A DNA stretch of 64,000 nt from Saccharopolyspora phatthalungensis (GTDB taxonomy: Bacteria; Actinomycetota; Actinomycetes; Mycobacteriales; Pseudonocardiaceae): the NCBI RefSeq assembly GCF_014203395.1, contig NZ_JACHIW010000002.1, positions 2,046,001 to 2,110,000 on the forward strand, given 5' to 3'. Every line of letters begins with the position of its first letter. Within the stretch, counting starts at the first letter, position 1. Shown one piece after another: positions 32,979-41,858 of the stretch. The notes under the pieces are model-generated. The model made no database searches, was not told the DNA's origin, and saw only the letters and a program-made list of their open reading frames with translations. The position numbers and the translations under genes were made by a program.

Positions 32979-34129
32979 TTCGACATCACCAGCGTCGTCA
33001 CCGAACCTCCGTCCGTTCCGTTGACCGTGCCGCCCTTGCAGTAGCTCAGCCCGACGCGAGCGCCCTCGACCTGACGGCCGCCGGCAGTGCCTCGCAGCTG
33101 CCAGGTCAGCTCACAGGCTTGGGCGACTCCGGTGGCACCGACCGGATGCCCGCGAGAGAGCAGACCGCCACTGGGGTTGACCGGCAGGCGCCCGCCGAGC
33201 GAGGTTTCGCCCGCCGCGGTCCAGGCCGCCCCGGCACCGCGCGGGATCAGGCCGAGCCCTTCCATCCGCACGATTTCGGCGATGGTGAAGCAGTCGTGCA
33301 TCTCCACCAGGTCGATGTCCTCCGGGCCGATCCCGGTGAGTTTCCACGCTTCCTCGGCGGCCCGCCGGGAAACGTCCTCTTCGTTGACGTCGCCGGTGCC
33401 GGGCCGCACGCTGCCGCTGACCAGGGCGCAGCCCAGCATCCGGGGCCCCGGCGCGACGAGGCCGAGACGCCGCAGACCGGCCGGGGTGCACAGCACCATC
33501 GCGGCGGCTCCGTCGGAGATCGGGCTGCAGTCCAGCAGGCCCAGCGGTTCGGCGATCGGGCGCGCGTTGAGGACTTCCTCGATGCTGACCGGCCGCTGGT
33601 ACTGCGCGAAGGGGTTGTGGACCGAGTGGGCGTGGTTCTTCACCGCGACCGCCGCGATCTGTTCGCGCGTCGCACCGTGATCGGCCATGTAGCGCCGGGC
33701 GCTGAGGCCATGGCCGGCGGCCATGACGTAGCCGACCGCCGCGTCCAGATCGCCCGGGTCGGGCCGGACGCCACCGGCGACCCGGTCGGTCATTTTCTCC
33801 ACGCCCACGATCAGCACGACATCGTGCAGTCCGGCGGCTAGCGCCACCCAGGCTTCGCGCAGCGCGGTCGCGCCGCTGGCGCAGTAGTTTTCGTGGTTGG
33901 ACACCGGCAGCCCGTCAAGTCCGAGCTGCGCGGCGATTCGTTGCCCGGCAACGGGTCCGCCGAATACATGGCCGACGTAGCACGCGTCGATCTGGGTGAG
34001 ATCGGCGCCGGCGTCGAGGAGTGCCGCACGGGCGGCGCCGACCGCCATCCGTTCGAGCGTGACGTCGGCCGGGTACTTGCCGAAGCGGATCATCCCGGCG
34101 CCGGCCACGTGAGCAGGAGCGAGTGTCAT
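32975..34129 (-). CDS. Thiolase-family protein (SCP2/SCPx type)
   Basis: 384 residues from ATG 34129 (MTLAPAHVAGAGMIRFGKYP). The nucleophilic Cys is in NHENYCASGATAL, and GHPVGATGVAQ and SYCKGGTVNG are the other thiolase motifs, typical of the SCPx branch that often pairs with a DUF35 OB-fold protein. It would cleave a beta-ketoacyl-CoA. The upstream OB-fold gene overlaps it by 4 bp, as in many steroid and substituted-acid degradation operons. The actual substrate is unknown. Confidence 0.85.
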   Translation of the reverse strand: MTLAPAHVAGAGMIRFGKYPADVTLERMAVGAARAALLDAGADLTQIDACYVGHVFGGPVAGQRIAAQLGLDGLPVSNHENYCASGATALREAWVALAAGLHDVVLIVGVEKMTDRVAGGVRPDPGDLDAAVGYVMAAGHGLSARRYMADHGATREQIAAVAVKNHAHSVHNPFAQYQRPVSIEEVLNARPIAEPLGLLDCSPISDGAAAMVLCTPAGLRRLGLVAPGPRMLGCALVSGSVRPGTGDVNEEDVSRRAAEEAWKLTGIGPEDIDLVEMHDCFTIAEIVRMEGLGLIPRGAGAAWTAAGETSLGGRLPVNPSGGLLSRGHPVGATGVAQACELTWQLRGTAGGRQVEGARVGLSYCKGGTVNGTDGGSVTTLVMSK

Positions 34130-34542
34130 GCCGTCACCTCGCTCGCGGCGCGGAACCGGTAGCCGACGAGCTCCGTGCCGTCCCCGTCCCGGCCGAAGGC
34201 CGTTGGTTCGAGTCGCACGCCCACTCCGATGGTGACGGCTTCGGGAGCCACCCCGACGACCTGACCCAGCACGCGGACCCCCTCCGGGAGGTCGATATAG
34301 GCCAGCACGTAGGGCACCTCGATCCCGGGCGGTGCCTGCCGGACGACCGTGAAGCTGTACACGGTGCCTTCGGGCGACAGCTCGGTCTCGGTGATCGGCT
34401 CGACGGCTCGGCAACCCGGGCAGAATTCCCGGGGCGGGAAGGTGACCGTGGCGCAGCGGCCACAGCGAGAACCGAGCAGACGCGGTGGCGTCAGCTTCAA
34501 CAGCCCCTCCCGGAACGGGCGGGCCGCGGCAACGGCGGGCAT
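34126..34542 (-). CDS. Zn-ribbon/OB-fold (DUF35) protein, thiolase partner
   Basis: 138 residues from ATG 34542, which has a GGAGG site 5 nt upstream; an upstream in-frame start lacks one. The N-terminal rubredoxin-like zinc ribbon (GSRCGRCATVTFPPREFCPGC) is followed by an OB fold (GTVYSFTVV, VPYVLAYIDLPEGVRVLGQV). Such proteins bind SCPx-type thiolases and are required for their activity. First gene of the operon. Confidence 0.85.
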   Translation of the reverse strand: MPAVAAARPFREGLLKLTPPRLLGSRCGRCATVTFPPREFCPGCRAVEPITETELSPEGTVYSFTVVRQAPPGIEVPYVLAYIDLPEGVRVLGQVVGVAPEAVTIGVGVRLEPTAFGRDGDGTELVGYRFRAASEVTA

Positions 34543-34707
34543 CAGAACCTCCGGCGGTCTTCGGTGGACATCAGGACCGTACGAGTTTGATATATGATCA
34601 CGCAACCCTCCTCTTTCCAAAAACCGGGTCCTTGCCAGCTATTTCGCCGACTTGCGGGCCCATCCTGGGCATCCCGGCCAGGCCGACTTAGCCTTCGACA
34701 GGCCTTA

Positions 34708-34720
34708 TTTGTATCAAATA
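34708..34720. promoter_or_regulatory. Palindrome ATTTG-TAT-CAAAT in the operon/MarR divergent region
   Basis: A perfect 5+3+5 inverted repeat. Its half-site TATCAAA recurs inverted (TTTGATA) at about 34586-34592, close to the presumed start region of the minus-strand operon. Both are AT-rich islands in GC-rich DNA. Candidate operator for the adjacent MarR protein. Confidence 0.45.
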
Positions 34721-34768
34721 TCGAAGAGGATGGGGTAGTGATGTTCAGAAATTCGACAGCTATCTGTG

Positions 34769-34778
34769 CAGTTAACTG
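34769..34778. promoter_or_regulatory. Palindrome CAGTTAACTG before the MarR gene
   Basis: A perfect 10-bp palindrome 21 nt before the GTG start, followed by TATAAAT. The position suits autoregulation of the MarR gene. Confidence 0.4.
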
Positions 34779-34799
34779 TATAAATGCTAGCCTCGGGGC

Positions 34800-35252
34800 G
34801 TGAGCGACCAGCGATCCGAGTCACCGGTGGACACCTCCCTGCTGGCGGGCGAAATCCGAGTCGTCCTCGGCCAGCTCGTGCGCAGGCTCCGCGAGCAGGC
34901 GGAGGGCAGCGACCTGACCAAATCGCAGTCGTCGGTCCTGCTTCGCCTGGAACGCGACGGGGCGGCCACGGCCACGGCCCTGGCTCGCGCCGAGGGTGTG
35001 CGGCCACAGTCGATGGCCAAGATCATCCAGGTTCTCCAGGACGCGGGCTTGGTCACCGGATCGCCCGACCCGAACGATGGACGCAAGACGCTGCTGAGTC
35101 TCACCGAAGCCGCTCGCGAGCAGTTCCGCACCGGGCGGCGCGCCAAGGAGGACTGGCTGGCCAGGGCCCTCGAAGCCGGTTTCTCCGCCGCGGAGATCCG
35201 GCAACTGTCCGCTTGCACGGATTTGTTGCGGCGCCTGGGCCAGTTCCCCTGA
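34800..35252 (+). CDS. MarR-family transcriptional regulator
   Basis: 150 residues from a GTG start. The winged HTH is seen in SDLTKSQSSVLLRLERDG, ALARAEGVRPQSMAKIIQVL and the wing SPDPNDGRKTLLSLTEA (D-x-R-x3-L-T). It is divergent from the five-gene acyl-CoA operon with palindromes in the 257-bp gap, so it most likely represses that operon and itself, with an aromatic or acyl-CoA effector (inference from family practice). Confidence 0.85.
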   Translation: MSDQRSESPVDTSLLAGEIRVVLGQLVRRLREQAEGSDLTKSQSSVLLRLERDGAATATALARAEGVRPQSMAKIIQVLQDAGLVTGSPDPNDGRKTLLSLTEAAREQFRTGRRAKEDWLARALEAGFSAAEIRQLSACTDLLRRLGQFP

Positions 35253-35386
35253 ACCGCCGATCGTCCCTGCGCAGCCCCGCGCGACCGATCTGGCGCTCGA
35301 TGTCCGAATGTTCGAAGTTCCGGCTCGCGGTGCGAGCCGTTCGTCCCCGTCACATCCTGAGTGCGGGCAATGTCGGGGAGGCCGCC

Positions 35387-35446
35387 ATGAGCAACCAACG
35401 CCAATACGCGACCGCAGTCGTCATCTTCCGCGACGACCTCCGATGA
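35387..35446 (+). CDS. 19-residue upstream peptide, possibly a photolyase N-terminus remnant
   Basis: MSNQRQYATAVVIFRDDLR, with a GGGGAGG ribosome site; its stop overlaps the GH65 start codon (ATGA). The sequence resembles the first strand of DNA photolyases (AxVxFxRDLR). It could be a truncated photolyase start that now serves to couple translation of the GH65 gene. Confidence 0.4.
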   Translation: MSNQRQYATAVVIFRDDLR

Positions 35447-37878
35447 CCGCCTGGCAATTCGGCTTCCACGACTTCGACCCGGACGACGAAGGCCGCCGGG
35501 AAGCCTTGTGCACGCTGGGCAACGGCTACTTCGCCACGCGCGGAGCGGCACCGGAGTCCCGCGCCGACGGCGTGCACTACCCCGGCACCTACGTCGCCGG
35601 CTGCTACAACCGGCTCACCACGACGGTGGCCGACCACGAGGTGGAAACCGAATCGCTGGTCAACATGCCGAACTGGCTGCTGCTGACCTTCCGCCTCAAC
35701 GACGGCCCCTGGTTCGACCTGACGCAGGTCGACCTGCTCGACCACGAGCAAGAACTGGACCTCGAACGCGGCATTCTGGTCCGCCGGCTGCGTTTCCGCG
35801 ACCGGCAAGCCCGCACCACCAGGGTCGTGCAGCACCGCTTCGTGCACATGGCCTCACCGCACCTCGCCGGGCTGGAAACCACGCTCGTCGCGGAGGACTG
35901 GTCGGGCACGCTGACGTTGCGCTGCGGAATCGACGGGAACGTGGCCAACACCGGGGTCGCCCGCTATCGCGCGCTGGGCGACCGGCACCTCGTCGATTAC
36001 CACACCGCCGAAATCTCCCCGAATATCGTTGTGCTACAGGCACGAACATCCCAGTCGCACATCCGCATAGCCGAGGCCGAGCGCGCCCGAATCTACCTGG
36101 GTGACGAGCCGATCGACGCGAAGCGGTCACTCCTGCGGCACGCGAACGTCATCGCCCACGATCTCACCGTCGAGGTCCAACGGGGCACCGAGGTGCGGGT
36201 GGAGAAGATCGTCTCCCTGCACACCTCGCGGGACTTCGCCACCACCGAACCCGTTGCGGAGTCCGTGGAACAGGTGCGCGACGCCGCCGGCTTCGACGGC
36301 CTGTGCCGATCGCACAGCCTCGCCTGGGCACGCCTGCACAGAACGTTCCACTATGGACTGTCAATGAGCGAGGCCGCTCGGCAAGCGGTGCACCTGCACC
36401 TGTTCCACCTGCTGCAGACCATTTCGCCCAACAGCACCGATCTCGACGTCGGCCTACCCGCCCGTGGCCTGCACGGCGAGGCATATCGCGGCCACGTGTT
36501 CTGGGACGAGCTGTTCATCCTGCCCACCCTCAGCCTGCGCATGCCGCAGTTGGCCCGCCTGCTGCTGCACTACCGCTACCGCCGGCTGCGGCAAGCGCGC
36601 AACGCCGCCCGCGATGCCGGATTCGCCGGGGCGATGTTCCCGTGGCAGAGCGGCAGTAACGGCCGGGAGGAAAGCCAGCTGCTGCACCTCAACCCCCGCT
36701 CCGGCCGCTGGCTGCCCGATCACACGCACCTGCAACGGCACATCGGCATCGCCGTGGCCCACAACATTTGGCACTACTACCAGGCCACCGGGGACGACGA
36801 GTTCCTCAGCGACTACGGCGCGGAAATGATCCTCGACATCGCGCGGTTCTTCTCCTCGCTCGCCCAGTACGACCACAGCCGCGACCGCTACGTCATCCGC
36901 GGCGTCGTCGGCCCGGATGAGTATCACACCGCCTACCCCGGCCGAGACCGACCGGGAATCGACAACAACGCCTACACCAACATCATGACCGCCTGGCTGT
37001 GCCGCACCGCGGTGCGCCTCCTGCACGAACTGCCCGCCGAGCGCCGCGATGAGCTCACCGATGCCCTCGACATCCGCCATCACGAAACCGACCGGTGGAA
37101 CCGCATCGCACAACGGATGTTCGTGCCGTTCCACGCCGACGGCATCATCAGCCAGTTCGAAGGCTACGACCGGCTCGCCGAACTCGACTGGGACGCCTAC
37201 CGCGGCCGTTACGGGGACATCCAACGCCTGGACCGCATCCTGGAAGCCGAAAACGACGACCCGAACCGCTACCAGGCATCCAAGCAAGCCGACGTGCTGA
37301 TGCTGTTCTACCTGCTGTCGGCCGAAGAACTGGAGGACATCCTCACCAGGCTCGGCTACCCCATGCCCGCCGAGACGATCCCCGACAACATCGACTACTA
37401 CCTCAGGCGCACCAGCCACGGATCCACCCTCAGCGCGGTGGTGCACGCCTGGGTTCTCGCCCGCGGCCACCGGCACCGGGCGCTGGAGTTCTTCGACGAA
37501 GTGCTGGCCAGCGACATTCACGACACCCAGCACGGCACCACCAACGAAGGCATCCACCTCGCCGCCATGACCGGCGGCGTCGACCTACTGCAACGCTGCT
37601 TCGCCGGCATCGAAGTCCGCGACGGCATGCTGCGGTTCAACCCGCTGTGGCCGACCGAGCTCGGCCCGCTGGAGCTATCCCTGCGCTACCGCGGCCTGCC
37701 GCTCACCATCAAGGTCACCGGACGCACCATCACCGTGCGAAGCGCACTCGGACCGGCCCACCGCCGGGTGACCTGCGCCTGCGGCCCCCGAACCGTCCAC
37801 CTCGGGCCGGGCGAGACCGCACGGTTCTCGCTGGAACACCCACCCCGGGGCGGCGATCCCACGGCCTTTCCACCTTGA
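35443..37878 (+). CDS. Glycoside hydrolase family 65 protein (disaccharide phosphorylase or hydrolase)
   Basis: 811 residues, the normal GH65 length. The N-terminal beta-sandwich (LCTLGNGYFATRG, YVAGCYNRL) is followed by the (alpha/alpha)6 barrel: GLHGEAYRGHVFWDELFILP, MFPWQSGSNGREE, and VVGPDEYH, whose Glu (about residue 493) is the catalytic acid. NIDYYLRRTSHGSTLS and DTQHGTTNEGIHLAAM are the phosphate or sugar-site regions. Family members use trehalose, maltose or kojibiose with phosphate; I cannot decide which. The start overlaps the 19-residue upstream peptide. Convergent with ppk2, with only 25 bp between. Confidence 0.85.
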   Translation: MTAWQFGFHDFDPDDEGRREALCTLGNGYFATRGAAPESRADGVHYPGTYVAGCYNRLTTTVADHEVETESLVNMPNWLLLTFRLNDGPWFDLTQVDLLDHEQELDLERGILVRRLRFRDRQARTTRVVQHRFVHMASPHLAGLETTLVAEDWSGTLTLRCGIDGNVANTGVARYRALGDRHLVDYHTAEISPNIVVLQARTSQSHIRIAEAERARIYLGDEPIDAKRSLLRHANVIAHDLTVEVQRGTEVRVEKIVSLHTSRDFATTEPVAESVEQVRDAAGFDGLCRSHSLAWARLHRTFHYGLSMSEAARQAVHLHLFHLLQTISPNSTDLDVGLPARGLHGEAYRGHVFWDELFILPTLSLRMPQLARLLLHYRYRRLRQARNAARDAGFAGAMFPWQSGSNGREESQLLHLNPRSGRWLPDHTHLQRHIGIAVAHNIWHYYQATGDDEFLSDYGAEMILDIARFFSSLAQYDHSRDRYVIRGVVGPDEYHTAYPGRDRPGIDNNAYTNIMTAWLCRTAVRLLHELPAERRDELTDALDIRHHETDRWNRIAQRMFVPFHADGIISQFEGYDRLAELDWDAYRGRYGDIQRLDRILEAENDDPNRYQASKQADVLMLFYLLSAEELEDILTRLGYPMPAETIPDNIDYYLRRTSHGSTLSAVVHAWVLARGHRHRALEFFDEVLASDIHDTQHGTTNEGIHLAAMTGGVDLLQRCFAGIEVRDGMLRFNPLWPTELGPLELSLRYRGLPLTIKVTGRTITVRSALGPAHRRVTCACGPRTVHLGPGETARFSLEHPPRGGDPTAFPP

Positions 37879-37903
37879 GCACGACGACACGGGTTCGCCC
37901 TCG

Positions 37904-38728
37904 TCACAGCGAAGCAGCGTGGTCGGGCACGTAGGTGTAGTTTTCCCGAGGCGGCCGCTCGTAGTCGCCGGGCGGTGGCCGAACCGGCAGCTCCGCCCTG
38001 GGGACCGGCACCTCGTAGTACGGGACGCTGGACAGCAGGTGCGCGATCATGTTGATCCGTCCCCGGCGCTTGTCCTCGCATTCCACGAGATACCAAGGCG
38101 CCGCCGCGGTGTCGGTCGCGGCAAGCATCTCATCGCGGGCCCGCGAGTACTGCTGCCAATGGGACACCGATTCCAGATCGACGGCGGAGAGCTTCCAGCG
38201 ACGCATCGGATCATCGACGCGCTTGCGCAGGCGCCGCTCCTGCTCCGCCTGGCTGATCGAGAACCAGTACTTCCGCAGCAGCAAGCCGTCCTCGACGAGC
38301 AGGCGCTCAAAAACCGGGCACTGCCGCAGGAACCGCCGGTGCTCCTGCTCGGTGCAGAACCCCATCACCCACTCGACTCCCGCGCGGTTGTACCAGCTGC
38401 GGTCGAAAAGCACGATCTCGCCCGCCGTCGGCAACTGCTCGACGTAGCGCTGAAAGTACCATTGCGAACGCTCCCGCTCCGACGGCGCCGGGAGAGCCGC
38501 GATCCGCGCCTGCCTGGGGTTGAGGTACTCGGCCACCCGCTTGATCGTGCTGCCCTTCCCGGCCGCATCGCGCCCCTCGAACACCACTACGAGGCGGGCA
38601 CCCGCGACCCGAACCCACTCCTGGAGCTTGACCAACTCCCCCTGCAGCCGGAACAGCTCACGTTCGTAAACCGGACGCGGCAGCCGCTTCCGCAGCCCGA
38701 CCCCGTCGCCCTCCCCGCCACCGGACAT
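37904..38728 (-). CDS. ppk2: Polyphosphate kinase 2 (PPK2)
   Basis: 274 residues. Walker A GRDAAGKGSTIKR (about residues 52-64), SQWYFQRYVEQLP, the Walker B/lid region FDRSWYNRAGVEWVMGF and KYWFSISQAEQ are diagnostic of PPK2, which moves phosphate between polyphosphate and nucleotides. The single-domain length suits class I. The PRPVYERELFRLQGELVKLQ start is the usual N-terminal helix. No operon partner on its own strand. Confidence 0.9.
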   Translation of the reverse strand: MSGGGEGDGVGLRKRLPRPVYERELFRLQGELVKLQEWVRVAGARLVVVFEGRDAAGKGSTIKRVAEYLNPRQARIAALPAPSERERSQWYFQRYVEQLPTAGEIVLFDRSWYNRAGVEWVMGFCTEQEHRRFLRQCPVFERLLVEDGLLLRKYWFSISQAEQERRLRKRVDDPMRRWKLSAVDLESVSHWQQYSRARDEMLAATDTAAAPWYLVECEDKRRGRINMIAHLLSSVPYYEVPVPRAELPVRPPPGDYERPPRENYTYVPDHAASL

Positions 38729-38990
38729 GCCCGCTCACCTCCAGCCTCGACGTACGCACATTCGTCGAAATCCCCAGCAATTCCAACAGTATCCCCACCG
38801 GTAAGGGTACGACGACAAGTTCACCACAGTGGACTCCGCGGGCTCACCATGCGGCGACGAATGCGCGTTGCAGACGCCATGAAGCGTAGTCGCGACAGTT
38901 CCAGTCCGGCGCGGCTACCCGCATCGAGGTGTGCCAGCAGGACATGGCCTGCCCCGGTGTTCGCGGCGGGCTCGTCGCACATCACTGTGG

Positions 38991-39098
38991 CTATCTCCAG
39001 ACGCGCCACTCATAGATCCGGTGCAGTTGCTCGGCGTGCTGAAGGACGCCCGCCAACGCCAGGTTCACGGCGATGACCTTGTCCCGAGCCTCATTCAC
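38991..39098 (-). CDS. Small 35-residue protein
   Basis: GTG start preceded by GGAGGTGAGTCG; translates as VNEARDKVIAVNLALAGVLQ and ends EWRVWR. It sits 4 bp after the 136-residue gene upstream and appears coupled to it. One amphipathic helix; function unknown. Confidence 0.55.
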   Translation of the reverse strand: MNEARDKVIAVNLALAGVLQHAEQLHRIYEWRVWR

Positions 39099-39102
39099 CG
39101 AC

Positions 39103-39513
39103 TCACCTCCCGACTTTCCAATCGGCGGGGCCGGTGAGCTGCGGCGGGCGAATGGTGACCGGTTGGCCGAGATCAGCGGGCAGGAAGCACAGCAGGTCGG
39201 GTTTCAGCACCGCGATCGGCGCTTGCGCATGCCCTGGGGGCGGCAGTGCGAGCGCCGCCCGGAGGGTCCATACCGCCGATGAGTGGTACTGCCACGACAC
39301 CAGATCGGGTACGAACACGTCCGAGCCCAGCATGGTCGGCGTACGGTAGGCCGTCGCATCGTCCTCGCCGCGAAGGATCACCACGTCTGCGCACGTCTGC
39401 CATCTGTGCACCGCAGCTACGACGTCGGGGCCATGCTTCGGGCCGAACACCCAGAGTCCCCACACAGTGCGGCGCAGCTCGGTCAGCAAGAGGTCAATCT
39501 CGGATGAACACAT
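39103..39513 (-). CDS. Conserved hypothetical protein
   Basis: 136 residues from ATG 39513 (MCSSEIDLLLTELRRTVWGL). Features: FGPKHGPDVVAAVHRWQTCA, LRGEDDATAYRTP and PDLVSWQYHSSAVWTLRAAL. I recognise the pattern as an actinobacterial protein without known function. It lies between a one-TM small protein and a 35-residue peptide, apparently one transcript, next to an XRE-TPR regulator that may control it. Confidence 0.65.
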   Translation of the reverse strand: MCSSEIDLLLTELRRTVWGLWVFGPKHGPDVVAAVHRWQTCADVVILRGEDDATAYRTPTMLGSDVFVPDLVSWQYHSSAVWTLRAALALPPPGHAQAPIAVLKPDLLCFLPADLGQPVTIRPPQLTGPADWKVGR

Positions 39514-39680
39514 GATCCGCCGCCTCCCGCAACTCGTCTTCTGTGTCGTCCTGGTCGGCGTTGCGGCGCGCTTGCTCGCCGCAACCACATCTCATCGACG
39601 AAGATGGCTAACCCGCTGATCACAGCCGAACCGAAGGCAAAGACGGCCATCACGACGAGCACCGTGGTAAATCCGCTCAT
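39483..39680 (-). CDS. Small single-pass membrane protein
   Basis: 65 residues from ATG 39680 with GGAGGGG 6-8 nt upstream. The N-terminal hydrophobic segment (FTTVLVVMAVFAFGSAVISG) is followed by a basic, low-complexity tail. Its 3' end overlaps the next gene by 31 bp. Function unknown. Confidence 0.5.
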   Translation of the reverse strand: MSGFTTVLVVMAVFAFGSAVISGLAIFVDEMWLRRASAPQRRPGRHRRRVAGGGGSCVHPRLTSC

Positions 39681-39876
39681 CGTCACCCCTCCTGCGGTTC
39701 CAGTCGCCGTAGCGAAACCGTCGCTCTACGTATCCACCACGTAACCGTGTGGAACTGACGTGGGGGATAATGTGGGCGAAACTCCCACACCTAGCTGGCC
39801 TTGTCCTCCTGTTCGTGCAGCTAGCTACGCCCATGCACGTACCGGACATGTGCTGCGGACACGACTGGAGACGTTC

Positions 39877-41256
39877 ATGGCCCGTGCTCCTGAAGCGATC
39901 ACAGAACTTCGTCGTGCCCTGGGAGCCGCGCTCCGCAGATACCGGGAGGCTTCACCGCTTGACCAAACCGCCATCGGGAAGATCACCGCCTACTCGCGAA
40001 CGTCGATCTCCCACATCGAGGCCGGCCGCCAGTTCCCAGGCCGTGTCTTCTGGCAAACCGCCGATCAGGCGCTAGAAGCCAACGGCGAGCTTCTCGCCCA
40101 CTTCGACCGTGTCGTCGCGGAAGCGAAGCGGGTCAAGATTGCCGAACTGCAAGGCGCCCGGGTAGGAAGGAATGGCCCAGCAACACAACCGCGGTTCCCC
40201 GGCGCGCCGCACGACGACGATTGGCAACGTGACGACGTGAATCGCCGTGAACTACTCCGCTTGGTAACGGTCACGGGCAGTCTGCTCGCGATCCCCGCTC
40301 TTGACATCGACCGGATCCGGCACGCCGCCGAGCACCCCCGCCGCCTCGCCCCCGTGACCGTGGACACCTACGAGCGTCTGAACGCTGAGCTGTGGACGAA
40401 GTTCGCCCAGTCGCGATCCAAGCGCGATGTCCTTCCGGCCGCACGGGAGCAGCTCGCCACCCTCCACGCCAGCCTGCACGAGCCCCAGGGGGCAGACGTG
40501 CGACGCAGGCTTTGCGCACTGACCGGTGACCTTTTCCAGCTCTGCGGGGAAATTTTCTTCGACGGCGACAGCTACGAGGATGCCGCGCGCTGCTACGCGG
40601 AAGCCGCACACGTCAGCAAGGAAGCGCGCGAGTTCGATCTCTGGGCGTGCGCGATGACCCGGCACTCGTTCATCGGCATCTACGAACGGCAGTACAAACA
40701 AGCCTCCTCGCTGCTCGACGGGGCTACGCAGCTCGCGGTGCGCGGCAACCCCAGTCGGACTACTCGATTTTGGGTTGCCGCCGTCCAGGCACAGACCCAG
40801 GCGGGATTCGGGAACCTCTCCGCCTGCCAACGGGCCTTGGACAAGGCCGAGCAAGTCGCCGACCTCGACGCGAAAGCGCCCGCGACCGGCTGGCTTCGAT
40901 TCGAAGGCTCACGGCTGGATGAGGAACGCGGCGCGTGCTACGTGACGCTGCGCCGCCCGGACCTGGCCGAGCCCGCGCTGAACAAGGCATTGCTGCAAGC
41001 CACTTCCGCCCGCCGCCGAGGGAGCGTGCTCACCGACCTCGCCACCGTCGGCGCGCAGCGCGGCGATGTCGACCAGCTGCTTATGAACGGCGCCGCAGCA
41101 ATGGACAGCGCCCGGCAGACGGCGTCGGTAGGTTACCTTGGGCGCAAGCTTGGGGATCTGCGAGAACACCTGGTGCCGTACCTCGGCGACCGGCACGTGC
41201 GCTACCTGGACTCACAGATCAGAGACGTTGTGACGACATCCGCCCCGAGGCAGTGA
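39877..41256 (+). CDS. XRE-family regulator with TPR-like C-terminus
   Basis: 459 residues from ATG 39877. The HTH is at residues 15-65 (AIGKITAYSRTSISHIEAGR), then a short linker and a helical repeat region (YEDAARCYAEAAHVSKEARE, PSRTTRFWVAAVQAQTQAGF) like the TPR half of actinobacterial regulators of this type. Such proteins often sense peptides or small molecules. It is divergent from the small-protein cluster on its left and followed by a probably co-transcribed 124-residue gene. Confidence 0.8.
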   Translation: MARAPEAITELRRALGAALRRYREASPLDQTAIGKITAYSRTSISHIEAGRQFPGRVFWQTADQALEANGELLAHFDRVVAEAKRVKIAELQGARVGRNGPATQPRFPGAPHDDDWQRDDVNRRELLRLVTVTGSLLAIPALDIDRIRHAAEHPRRLAPVTVDTYERLNAELWTKFAQSRSKRDVLPAAREQLATLHASLHEPQGADVRRRLCALTGDLFQLCGEIFFDGDSYEDAARCYAEAAHVSKEAREFDLWACAMTRHSFIGIYERQYKQASSLLDGATQLAVRGNPSRTTRFWVAAVQAQTQAGFGNLSACQRALDKAEQVADLDAKAPATGWLRFEGSRLDEERGACYVTLRRPDLAEPALNKALLQATSARRRGSVLTDLATVGAQRGDVDQLLMNGAAAMDSARQTASVGYLGRKLGDLREHLVPYLGDRHVRYLDSQIRDVVTTSAPRQ

Positions 41257-41267
41257 GGAGAGTTCCA

Positions 41268-41642
41268 GTGTCGGACGAGCAAGGACGGATTTTCCGCGAG
41301 GCGTGGATCGCCGGGGTGAACAAGTACTACCCGGGCGAGCCGAAGCCCGGCTACATCGCCCCGTGGGAAGACACACCCGATTGGGAGCGCGCCAGCGCGA
41401 CAGCCGTATACCGGCAGGTACACGACTTCATCGTGGCGACCGAGGGCAGCACGGCCAAGCTCACCCGCGAGCAGAAGGGACGTTTCGTCGCGCTGTGCTG
41501 GATCGGCCAGATCTTCCGGCACTTCGAGGACCCCAAACCCGCATACGTGGCCGACTGGGAAGCCATGCCCGAATGGCAGCGCAACACGGACTCCGACATC
41601 TTCGAGCGCATCGAGGAGAACGTGACTTCCCGTACGTCCTGA
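41268..41642 (+). CDS. Conserved hypothetical protein downstream of the XRE-TPR regulator
   Basis: 124 residues from GTG 41268 with GAGGAG upstream, 11 bp after the regulator. It contains an internal near-repeat: PKPGYIAPWEDTPDWERASA and PKPAYVADWEAMPEWQRNTD. The family is unknown to me. A strong terminator follows at 41663. Confidence 0.65.
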   Translation: MSDEQGRIFREAWIAGVNKYYPGEPKPGYIAPWEDTPDWERASATAVYRQVHDFIVATEGSTAKLTREQKGRFVALCWIGQIFRHFEDPKPAYVADWEAMPEWQRNTDSDIFERIEENVTSRTS

Positions 41643-41662
41643 CAGCATCCACCGACCACATC

Positions 41663-41694
41663 AGCGCCCGCCCGGAAAACACCGGGCGGGCGCT
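41663..41694. terminator. Rho-independent-like hairpin
   Basis: A perfect 13-bp GC-rich stem with loop AAAACA, 21 bp after the stop of the preceding gene. Confidence 0.75.
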
Positions 41695-41732
41695 GCTTCA
41701 CGTCCGGACTGCCGCCTTTCCGCATGGTGAAT

Positions 41733-41746
41733 GGGACCGAGGTCCC
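41733..41746. promoter_or_regulatory. DosR-box-like palindrome upstream of pup
   Basis: GGGACCGAGGTCCC has the two GGGAC/GTCCC half-sites and the 4-nt centre of the mycobacterial DosR motif (GGGACTWWAGTCCC), although the centre is CGAG rather than AT-rich. It lies 113 bp before the pup start. Confidence 0.4.
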
Positions 41747-41858
41747 CTAGCGCCGGTCGGCCATCGTTCGCGACCCTTGCTGTTGCGGGCGCGACTCGCG
41801 ACCACTGACGCCGGTAATGCGCATGCTCTGGGCACGCATCGACCGCAGGAGGTGCCGA

